A DNA stretch of 64,000 nucleotides from Chrysopilus asiliformis (lineage: Eukaryota > Arthropoda > Insecta > Diptera > Rhagionidae): contig OZ035960.1 of the NCBI GenBank assembly GCA_964034945.1, positions 22,617,487-22,681,486 on the forward strand, in the 5' to 3' direction. Positions 1-11,400 of this stretch are shown one piece after another; position 1 is the stretch's first letter, and each line of letters opens with the position of its first letter. Made by a program: the position numbers and the translations under genes. The notes under the pieces were generated by a model. That model was given only the letters and a program-made list of their open reading frames with translations, was not told the DNA's origin and did no database searches.

Positions 1-96
1 TTTTGGGGTTCGCTGAATACGATTCTCAAGTTAAAAAGCCTGTAAGGACATCTCAAATGTAAGGATATATATTCGAAGACTAAAAAGAACAAAATA

Positions 97-366
97 AAAA
101 AAATAAAAAATAAAAATTTTTAAAAAAAGCTTTTATTAAAAAAAATGCACTAAAAAGAAAAAAATAATTTTCTGGACGCTGTGTATCACAAATATAAAAG
201 CTTTTAAAAAGCGAGATAAAGCATAAAACAATAAAATAAACATTTATCTCGCTTTTTAAAAGCTTTTATATTTGTGATACACAGCGTCCAGAAAATTATT
301 TTTTTCTTTTTAGTGCATTTTTTTTAATAAAAGCTTTTTTTAAAAATTTTTATTTTTTATTTTTTA
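97..366. repeat. Foldback inverted repeat in a TEP-A intron
   Basis: Two arms of about 120 bases (roughly 97-220 and 244-366) are near-perfect reverse complements around a short AT-rich loop. Each arm contains TGCACTAAAAAG and GGACGCTGTGTATCACAAA. Diverged relatives of one arm occur near 14340-14420 and 49545-49625. It lies in the intron before the first visible TEP-A exon. It looks like a foldback MITE; I saw no transposase and no clear target duplication. Confidence 0.75.
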
Positions 367-407
367 TATATTAGTATGATAATTAAAACTTTTTGATTTT
401 TCTACAG

Positions 408-3400
408 ATTAACTACAGAAATAGAAGTTCATATATGACCAGCATTCGAAATAGAGACAAATTTTTGAGTACATCAACACCAGCACCTCCATATGAGCCC
501 TATGTATTTCCTTTTGATATCCGTGTTGAAAGCGGAAGGTAAGCAACGAATATTTTCATGATGTTTAGATTTTCTCAATTTATATTCTCTTCTTTAGCAT
601 ATTAGTTGGCGATGAAGTTGTGGTTACAGTAAAAGCAGCAAAAGAAATGAATTATTTCGTCATTAATGTTTTGGGACAAGGAAAAATTTTAATTTCGGAA
701 CATGTTGAGGTACGAAATTGTTTCTTCTTCTTCATGTTTTTTGTTGCAGGTCTAGAAATTTTTTAAACAAAATATTTTATATTATAATGTGTTGTGTAGA
801 TTAAAAACGAAATTGTAAAACATGATTTTTTCTGCCGTGATTTGGTTTACAAATCAAACAAATTATAATTAATACAATTTTTTTGCAAATAGGTGCCAAA
901 TAGCAAAGAACACCGATATACATTCCAATCGACTTATGATATGCTGCCATCGGGAAAAATTCTTGCTTATTACATCGACGGAGATGATGTTTTATCTGAC
1001 GAAACTTCTTTCCACCTTCAAAGGACACTAAAAAATTCGGTAAGAATTTTAAGCAACAACTAGAATCTTTCAACCATAGAGATTTTTTTTTAGATAAAAC
1101 TAAGTGTAGCATCCGAAGCTAAACCGGGAGACGAAGCTTCAATAAACATAGAAACTGATCCAAATTCAATTGTTGGCCTTTTAGCTGTAGATAAGAGTGT
1201 TTTAATGCTTTCAAGTGGTAATACACAATAATAAATCTCTAAAAAAGACAATATTTTAATGCACCGTTTCAGGGAATGATTTAAGTCCATCGGATACGAT
1301 TTCTATGCTTTATGGAATCACCCCAAGCATTCCATATGGTGGAACAGGATATCCTGGTAAAAGGTCGGGTTTAAAAACACTTACAAATGCCCACCATAGT
1401 GCAGCCGAAGGTAAATAACTTTAATGAATTTGTGTAACGGTAGACAAAAAATTGTTTTTCCATTGTAGAAATATTCAGTATCGCACTCAGAGGTCCAGGA
1501 GGAGTGAAATACTCCACCAACAGGATTAATCCATCTGCTTTGCCAGCTTTGGGTTCTTCTAGTTCGAGTTCGTCTTCTGTTACAATAAGAAAGGAATTCC
1601 CTGAAACTTGGCTGTGGGATACATTTAATGCAGAAAATTCGAGGTAAGTACAAAAAACGAGACAACTTTTCGTAATTTAAAGTTTTGTAATTTGGTGGTT
1701 AAATAATTAAAACCGCAATATTTTTAGAAACACAACAATCAAAAGAAAAGTTCCAGACACCATCACATCATGGAAAATCACTGGCTTTTCATTAAGTCCG
1801 GATTCCGGAATTGGAATTACTGAAGGTGCAACAGATTTAAAAGTATTCCAGCCGTTCTTTGCGTCAGTCAGTCTTCCATATTCTGTGAAACGAGGTACCA
1901 ACAATTTTTCTAACAAATTCAATTTATTCTAAAAGTTAAAATGCTTCCTTTCCAGGTGAAGTTGTAACTGTCCCGGTCAGTGTTTTCAACTATATGAAAG
2001 AACCCGTCGACGCCGAAGTAAGCTTCCTCAACGCAAATGACGAATTTGATTTCACTGAACAAGCAGGAGGATCAGGTATGTTGAATTCACTTTTTATCAT
2101 GAGAAATCCATGGCATTATCAATTTTTTTAAATATAGACACCAACGTTGCTCGAGTAAAACGTCTTTCGATCCCACCTGAGACCAACGAAGCCGTTTCCT
2201 TCACCATCAAACCAAAGAAGGTTGGCCACACAACGCTAAAAGTCACTGCAACTTCTAGTTTAGCTGGAGATGGCGTTGAACGATTACTCCTCGTTGAACC
2301 AGAAGGAGTAACTCAATACAAAAACAAAGCCATCATGGTCGATCTCAGTGATAAGTCCGAACAAATCGATGAAGTTGACATCGAAATTCCAGAGGATGTT
2401 GTCCCAGATTCCACCCACATCGAAGTGTCTGTGGTTGGAGATATCCTTGGACCAGTTTTGTATCATTTGGACGATTTAGTGCGAAAGCCTTATGGTTGCG
2501 GAGAGCAAAATATGGGAAATCTGGTTCCCAACATTTTGGTCTTGAACTATTTGGAGGTAAATTCAAACATATTTAAGCCAATTTTGCGATTTCCGAATAC
2601 ATACAAATATTTTATAGAAAACCAAACAAGGAACCCCAGAGATAATTTCAAAAGCAAAGCGATTCGTTGAATCAGGATATCAACGACAATTGACCTACAA
2701 ACACAAGGACGGATCCTTCAGTTCATTTGGAGAAAAGGAGGAACCAACTGCAGGTAGCGTTTGGTTGACTGCTTATGTCGCAAGATTCCTTCGCAAGGCC
2801 ACAGACTACACCCAAATCGATGAAGAAGTAATCAAAAACGCACTCGAATTCCTGGCCAAGAATCAACAGACCAACGGAAGTTTCGCTGATCCTGGTGCCT
2901 ACATTATCAGACGCCACAATAATGTTGACGATAAAGGAGTACCTTTGACTGCTTTCGTCCTAATGGCATTCCTGGAGAGCAGAGTAAGTGAAATTGATTT
3001 ACGATTGGAAAGGCTGTAAAATATGTTTTTTTTTTGTATTTGTTTAGACCCAAATACCACAGCACGAGGAAGTCATCAACAAAGCCTTAGACTACATTGT
3101 AAAGAACGTCAACGCCGATAGTGATCTCTACTCAATCGCACTTTCTGCTTATGTCCTTCAGCTGGCTGATCACAGTTCTCAGGATTCATTCCGTCAAATG
3201 CTCGAAGGTCGGGCAACTCTTAATAGTGAGTCTTAAATTTCTGAATCATAAAGTTGTGGAAAATCTTACAATTTTACCATATTTCAGATGGCCGGAAACG
3301 ATGGACGGAGAAATCTGATGAAGGACAAAACCCGTGGTACTACTATTCAAACTTTGATGTGCAAACAACTGGATATGGTCTATTGACACTTACGAAATCA

Positions 3401-4307
3401 GAGTCTACTTCCGACTTGGCTCCGATTGTCAGGTGGTTGGTGTCTCAAAGAAACGACTATGGAGGATTTGGATCAACTCAAAGCACAGTCGTTGGACTTC
3501 AGTCTTTGTTTAAATTCGCTGAGAAAATATCAACAGGCGGAGAAAATGCCGTTGATGTGTCATTGGACTTCGGCGGTGAATCAAAGAAGTTGAGTGCGAA
3601 TCGAGAGAATGGAATCGTTCTTCAAACTCACAAGGTAAGCTTTTAAAATTATGTTTTGTGGAAAAAAATTAAAACAAATTTCATAAATTTCAGTTGCCAG
3701 CTTCGACTCGCAATGTCAAAATCACATCAACTGGACGTGGATCTGCTCTAGTACAAGTTGCCTACAAATACAACATCAACGAACCAGAAAAGGAACCTAG
3801 CTTCGTCCTGGAACCTACGGTCAGTGAAAAATCAAATGCAAACTACCTCCAGCTATCAGTTTGTACCAAATTCACCCCATCTGAAGGGGAGGCAGACACA
3901 ACTGGAATGGCTGTGATGGAGATCAGTCTTCCAAGTGGATTTACAGCTGATAAGGACTCTTTCAAAAATATCAAATTAACAGAACGAGTTAAAGTATGAT
4001 TTTAAACAAATAACAAATATTTTAATGGTTTTGCTGATATTTGTGTTATATGTTTCAGAGAGTTGAATCTAAAAAGGGCAACACTTTGATTGTGATTTAC
4101 TTTGAGAGCTTGGATAAAAAGGAAATTTGTCCAACTATTGAGGCCTTCAAGACTCATAAAGTCGAAGAGCAGAAACCAGCTTCGGTCGAAGTTTACGACT
4201 ACTATGATAACCGTAAGAAGTTTATTGTTTTCGTTCTGTTTTTTTAATTACATTATATTCTTTCTCTAGGTCGACGTGCTCGGAAGTTTTATTCTATACC
4301 GATTTAA
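408..4307 (+). CDS. TEP-A: thioester-containing protein, 5'-truncated by window edge
   Basis: A complement-like alpha-2-macroglobulin family protein, expected to be secreted and to act in opsonisation or protease trapping. Fifteen exons: 408-538, 598-709, 893-1039, 1094-1217, 1273-1410, 1469-1643, 1728-1894, 1956-2075, 2138-2556, 2618-2983, 3048-3225, 3288-3634, 3694-3993, 4059-4212, 4270-4307. Phases close to 971 residues ending at TAA. The exon at 1469 holds a serine-rich bait region followed by the family motif KEFPETWLWD. The thioester motif GCGEQNM is at 2494-2514, in the exon at 2138. The alpha-helical thioester domain follows, then the C-terminal receptor-like domain (SVCTKF ... MAVMEISLPSGF). 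The protein stops at RKFYSIPI, short of the cysteine-rich tail seen in TEP-C. Signal peptide and the first macroglobulin domains must lie upstream of base 1. Only one bait exon is seen here. Confidence 0.93.
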
Positions 4308-4392
4308 AAATTTTCTCTATTAGTTAGTGTTTAAGATTTTAAATGTATATATAGAATTTTAATTAAGATTTCATCCCATGTAACTCAAGAAT

Positions 4393-4398
4393 AATAAA
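4393..4398 (+). other. Probable TEP-A poly(A) signal
   Basis: AATAAA lies 86 bases after the TEP-A stop codon, followed by a T-rich stretch and an A-run at about 4417. It is the first canonical signal downstream of the stop. Confidence 0.6.
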
Positions 4399-5282
4399 TT
4401 CGATTTGTGTTTTTTTAAAAAAAAAATTATTTCCAATTACACGCCACTTACATATGTAAATAACAAAAACTCCGTTTAGGTATAAATATATAAGTGGATA
4501 TTATCCAATTTACTAAACGATGTTTTTAATTTCATTAAGGATATTGACAAAATGTATTAAAATAGCTGTTATTGTCGTCAAATATAATTATTTGTTAAAG
4601 TTTTGTAAGCAACAACAAAATAAATGGTAGTATTTTTAGCAACTTTACCACAATTTATTGTGGTGTAAAATATTAAATTTAGGCAAATATTTGAAATAAG
4701 CAAAATTGAACCTAGTTTCAACCGCTGAAAATGCGTTCATGGTTCGAGAAAAAACTTTGACAATTAGTATTATTTTGTATCATTTTAATACTATAACAGC
4801 TACTTTAATAGCAAGTGTGAATACCCCTATTACAATTTTCACCTTAGATCTCGTATGTCTAGTATGTCTAGGAGGCAATTTTTTTCGTTGTTTAGCAAGT
4901 GGAGCTACAACATTTGATATTTAAAACTCCAAACATTCAAAAACAGTGTCAATAACTCAAAAATGCCGTAAGTCGAGTTACGATAGTTTGGTTCCGAGGC
5001 GCCGATATATATAGGTATAAGAATTGATAACTGAGAAGTGTGAATAAAATTTTAACTTATAATTTTAAAAAATTCTTAATAGATCAAAAGATATCTAAAG
5101 AAATCTAGCAAAGAACATAAAAAAATCACATGCGTAATTTGATTTTATAGAATTCAATACGCCAAAAGGTACGAAATGTTTGATTATCATAAAGTTAAAA
5201 TAATTTACGCATAATGAAGAGATATGTATATATCTATATATAAGTGTAATTACCATGCTTATCTCCAATGAAATTCTGGAAT
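4399..5282. other. TEP-A / TEP-B intergenic spacer
   Basis: AT-rich sequence with no ORF of plausible coding character and no recognisable repeat. Short ORFs on both strands lack homologous motifs and splice context. Confidence 0.6.
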
Positions 5283-5354
5283 CGGAAATCCCGCCCTGCG
5301 ACATTAAATTTTATGTATAAATGGAATCAGAATATCTGCGTCAGGTATCAGTTT
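5283..5354 (+). promoter_or_regulatory. Candidate TEP-B core promoter with kappaB-like site
   Basis: Read on the minus strand, 5283-5292 is GGGATTTCCG, close to the Rel/NF-kappaB consensus. TATAAAT follows at 5316-5322, and initiator-like TCAG sequences occur at 5341 and 5348. The spacing from TATA to the second initiator (about 34 bases) fits an insect core promoter, and the ATG is about 115 bases further on. Rel factors drive many insect immune genes; that this site is used is inference. Confidence 0.4.
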
Positions 5355-5466
5355 TTGGTGTCGCCTTGACAGTGAAACAAGTTCTTGATAGAGTTCAATG
5401 TCGTACGTTTAACATAAAAATATAAATTGGTTTATATTACACTTGCAAAGTGTGGTGAAAGTCAAA

Positions 5467-8400
5467 ATGTGGAATTTTACTGTTGTTTTATTGTATTTGA
5501 TTCCGATAATCAATAAAATTAGTGCAAAAGGGTTTGTTCTGATTGCATATTTGAATTTTTAAAATTTTGACAAACCACTAAAACAATTAGACAAAAAAAA
5601 ACTTGAAAATTGATAAGCAAAACCTTTCAAGACTCCCTTTACTTTCTTTTAAAAAACATTTAACCGCCTTCCAGTATGTAGGATCTGCCATTTGGTTTAA
5701 ATAAAAGAAAAAAAATACTGAAATATTTTTTTTTGTTGATATGAGGCTATTATGCGACTTTCCACATGACATTTGTGTAATACAGTGGAAGGAAATTCTC
5801 TACATAGCGAAATTTTTGCCGGAATTTTCAGTTTTCCATATAACGAATTTCTCCTTGTAAGAACGAGTCTCGATTTGAAATAAAACTTTTTTACGCAAAA
5901 AAAAAAGTTTCTTTCTAAATGTATTAATTTGGTGGGCTTAGCAGTCCAATCTACGGAAATAAAAAACAAATTTGCCCAATATTTTTGCCTAAATGTGTAC
6001 CGGGCCCAAGTATTTCATCATTCGAAAAAATTGTTTGTCTACACTCAGAAAAATGGAGGCTAACTCGACGACCTACATACGGCGTAATTGGGCTCGGGCA
6101 GGAAAATTTAGCCTATGCGAGGCGCGCGTTCGCCTGCATGAGGGAAAGTAAAACTTGTGTTGACCTGTGGCCGGAGAAATTCTGAAATTAAGCCACGAGC
6201 AGGTGAAGTAGGGCATTGGGAGCTGCACGAGTTGACCTTAGATAGGCATTTCGAGGATGTAATGTCATGTAATGGAAACCTCTGTCAGCCAGCTAGAGGT
6301 CAGAGTTAACCTGACAAAAAGTTGACCTGACATTTTTCTGAGTGTACGAACTTACAAGAACACAATTTTTTTTTCATTTGAAATTGAGGGTTTTTGGCGT
6401 TTCGTAATCTGGTCTTACATATATTAGACAAAAGAAATTCTGAAAAATACTTAAAACTTTTAACTTATACCATATGCGATTTGCCACGCAGTAAATAACA
6501 TGAAATATCTCATACCAAACATAATAAAGAAACTTTCGGATTTTGGGGAAGAAATCTCTAAAAAAATTTTGATCAGTCTTCTTTAAAATTTGGGATTATT
6601 GGATTTTCTTCGAACAATTTTAACAATTCTTTTTTATAGGTATGATTTCTCAATTTCTGAAACAAATTAATTTTTTAAACTCGCTATCGATTGACAATTA
6701 ATTATGCTTTCGTCCATATCCTGCTATTTAAATGTCTTGCAGAGACCGCTTTTCTAAGAAATTTTTTATGCTTTGTGCAAAAATCGAAGACATTGATGAG
6801 GCGGAAATTTTTGAAGACAAAAACTTGACAGAATGTATACAAATAGCGGCCAAAAACTGAAGTTATGATTGAAATGTTCTTCGGGCACAACCAACTTTAC
6901 AAAAACAAAATTTATTACTTCGGAAATCTGCGAGAAATTTTTTTTCTAATCAAATATAATCCCCTCCTCCATCCTCCATCCTCCCTCCAAACTTGCAAAT
7001 TTTCTTTACGTTTTGTTTAAAATTTTTTTTTTCTTAAAGCATTTAATGTGCAATAATTTCTTAATTTTTTTACTTAACAGACATTATTTTATATCATCTC
7101 CGGCTGTTTTGGCACCAAACTCGGAGTACAATGTGGCCATAAATGTGGATGCAGAGAGTACTATAAAACTATGCATTCATGGAACATCATTTTCTAAATC
7201 TGAAACTGTTGATGTTCAACCATCCACATCAAAATTAGTTACATTTAATGTTAGGTTCATTATTATTTATTATCAAAATAAACATAGATAATGTTTTTTT
7301 AAATAGATCCCATCTGATATTAAAAATGAGAATTACACTTTAGCGGTGAAAGGACTATCAGGACTAAAATTTACCAATAGCACAGATGTCACGTTTAAAG
7401 ATTCGAATTACATTATTTTAATTGAAACTGATAGATCGAATTATGTAGCTGGAGATTTGGTCCAATACAGAGTTTTTGTTTTAAATTCTCACACCAAACC
7501 TGTACGATTGGATAAAGAATTGGATATTGAAATTCGTGTAAGTAAAAAAAAGTAAACCATAAATTTTATTTTGAAAATCTTTAATATTTAATTACAGCAT
7601 CTTGAAAATGAATTACGGCACATTTTTTAAAAGCTTTTTTTAGCTTGCTCTTTTGTTTGTTTGTCAGGGCCAAAACTTGTAACCGAATTACAAGTTTTAG
7701 CCCTGACAAACAAACAAAAAAGCAAGCTAAAAAAAAGCTTTTAAAAAATGTGCCGTAATTCATTTATCTATCTACATGTCTGATTGGCCTTAAATTTGCC
7801 ACACATTCGTAACTGCGGTTACGTATGTGTCACGTATGATATGCAGGCATCAAAAAACAAAATGGCAGGTATCATGCGCCATGTTGTATAAATGAGGCAT
7901 CACGGATGACTCTATAACGGACTCATTGGCGGTTTTTTGACTTTGCTATGAGGTGAATAATTTCACCACATCAATTTTTTCCTCACCTTAATCGCGAAAC
8001 TGCATCTAATGTGATACAAATAACGTAGAGCTTCCTTTATACCAACTTTCTTAAAAATAAATTCAGATTTGCTTACCAAATTAAAACTAGTGTAACTTTT
8101 TTTTTGAGTCATTTAAAAAAAATCTGAAAACAACCCTTTAGAGAATTATATCCTCTCTCGAGGTCAGTTTTCCGTTCGAGAAAATGTGCAGCGGTTTGCT
8201 TTTACCGTTTACCTGTGGCAGGTAAAATTTTTTAGTTCGCCTTGTGCAGTTGTGATGTTTACCAGTTTTGAGAAAATTGTTCACCGCTAGCTAAAATTTA
8301 CAATCTCTTACATCGTCGTAATTCCTTCCTCAGAGAAACCTGTTCTACTATTCCAGGAGAATCTGCTCCAAGATGACACATGCCATCTGTAGGTAAACAG

Positions 8401-11400
8401 ATATCTTATATAGGGAAACTTAGCCGGCACTAGCTAAAATAGTTCTGCAGCAAGCATAAAACCATTACTCGATTTCTCTCAGTGTACTTCGACGCTTTTA
8501 AGAAATTAGCAATTAGTTGTATTTAACTAGTACAGTCTTTGAGTTTTTGTTAATAACTTTTTCATTTTCTGTAGGATCAAGATAACCATTTAATTAAAGA
8601 ATATAAAGTTAAAAACCCTACAAATGGAGTCCACAGTGGCAAATTTCAACTGTCGCGAGAATTACCTATAGGAACATGGAGTATATACGCTAGCATTAAT
8701 CATCAAAGAATTGGAAAACAAATTTGGATCAAAGATAATCTCGTACCACGAATTGAGGTCAAAGTTGATATACCAGAATTCATCAGTAGAGACGACGGCA
8801 AATTCCAAGCTACAATTCGAGCAAAGTACTTACATTAATTTAAATATTTTTTTTTTAAAATTATATTTTAATTACCTGGTTTTCATATACAGATACAATA
8901 ATGGAAATCCAGTTCTGGGTGACGCAATTCTCAGATTTTATTCGGGATTTTGGTATGATAAGCAAAAGCCAAATGAACTATTGGATACTAAAACTGTCCC
9001 AATTAATGGACAATCTGAGGTTGAATTCCATTTGCCTGATTTACCAGAGAACAATCAAGCAAGTCCATTTTTCTTTACGGATTCTTACTTTATTGAAGCA
9101 ACTGTCGTTGAAAAGTTTACGGGAAAAATTACTAATGAGACCGCAAATCTTTTCGTTCGTATTCAAAGTTACTCAATTTATCCAGAAAACCTGCCAAATG
9201 AGTTTGAACCGGATGTACCTTTTGAAATCACTGTAAATTTAGCGATTTTTTATTTAGTTTCCATATTTCACAAAATTTTATTTTTTTAGATTAGGCTATC
9301 AAAATTTAACGGAATGCGAATTCACGATACTAAAAACCCGGTTTATGTGTTTTCCTCAGTTGAAAATACCGAAAAATATATGCCAGATCCGTCTGAACCG
9401 AAGAGATATTTTGACGAAAATGGTCTTTTTACCATGACAATCAAAATTGCTGATAGTGAAAATACAACTCATCATGCAATATATGTGAGTTTTTTTTACA
9501 AACATGAATTATTCAAAAAACTCTGTTTTATCCAAAATTATTTATAGGCTCACTACAGGAATAAAGATGAATATATTGGAACTGTTGTGAATAAAAGGAG
9601 ATATATTCCACCACCACCACCTGAACAAGAGACACCACCAGTTTTACCATTTGACATTAAAGTGGAAACTATAGAGTAATTTTTTTTTGTCGCAGATTGT
9701 AAGAACTATTTGTAAGAACTAAATTTGTGTTTTTTAGTCCAACACTTGATGATGAGATTTCTGTGAAAGTAACATCAGAAAAGGAGCTACAATATTTTAT
9801 TTTCCAAATTGTAGGACAAGGCAAGCTTTTGATTTCCCAATATGTTAAGGTAAAGTTCTTTAACTTTATCGGAAGCTTTTTCTGATAAATTGGTATTTTT
9901 CTTGGAAAGATTTGTGATAGTTTATTTTTTTGCAAACCCAAAGCGATAGAATTTTGGGATCAAGTTGACTTGAAATGCAGATTCTAAATCCAATAATTTA
10001 TCGTTAGTTTAAAATCCCCAAAAATTAATTGCGATTGAGGTCAAATAGTTCTAAGTGTGGGCGCACACTGCGATGATAAGCACTTAGAATGGTGCTGATT
10101 TGAGTTCTCAAAATTTTTAACGATTTCAAAGAACTTGGTTTGGAAATTAAAAGTGGTTTTCAAGTTTTTCAAAAAAAAACTTTTTTTACCTGGAAATGCG
10201 GTCGTAACAGTCGATATGCCAATATATTAAATTTTTTAATTGGCTATCATAAAATTCGTCATTGCCATATTTAAAAAAAAATATTTCCCAGGTCCCAAAT
10301 AAAAAAGAACACACTTTTCGATTTCGACCCACATTTGACATGAGGCCATTTGCTAATATCTTTGTTTTTTACATCGATGGAGAGAATATTGTATCTAAAG
10401 AAACCACCGTGTTTTTGGAGAGGAAACTAAAAAATCCGGTAAAAAGCTTGTGTCAATTATTGTAATAAGCAATTAATTAAATGAAAAAACATCCTTTTTA
10501 ATAATTAGCTGAAAATAACCCCCATGTCGGAAGCTAAACCAGGCGACGATATGTCAATCTTAATTGAAACGGATCCAAATTCTTTTGTTGGACTTTTAGC
10601 GGTAGATGAAAATGTGTTTAAGGACAGAAGTGGTAAAACTTAAAATGTTTGACAAAAATAAAAAACGAAACTACTTTTTTTAATAAAAGGCAATGAACTA
10701 CGAGAATCAGACGTTTTCTTTAAATTTTATGACTTTATTCCAAATACTGAATACGGCGGAACTCGTTATCCTGGAAAAAGTTCTTTTTTAAAAAGTCTTA
10801 CCAACGCTAATCATCCAACAGAAGGTAATTTTTTATGACATTATATTTAGTGATAATGAATTCGCATTTAAAATTTTTTAGATCCCCCTCAAGTATCTGG
10901 GCGAAGTCCAGTGGAAGTATCATCTGGAAATTCAAAAAAATTAATTGACTCTTCTAGCACTCCAAATACTGAGATCGCTAAAATCGAGACTTCAGCTATT
11001 AAAATACAACAGAAATTTTATAGTACATGGCTTTGGGAAACTTTTAATACTGATAACTCAAGGTAAGAATATGTGACAAAAAATGTGAAAGATATTATTT
11101 TTTAAAAGCTTTTATTTACCTTGCTTTTTTGCCGGATTGTCAGGATCAAATAAATTTAATACTTTTTTCCTGTTTCCTCGAAAACTGGCCATTGTATCGA
11201 AAAATTTATAAAGATAAAATGTGTTTCGAATATGATTTTACATAACCGTTCCATACATCAAAATACAGTTGGACTACTCTTTCCCTCCTCCCTCATAAAA
11301 ATTTAATTTCCTCGAAAATTGTGAGTCGTATTGAAGAATTTATCAAAGTAAAATCTGTTTAGAATATGATTTTACATAACTTATCTATACATCAAAATCC

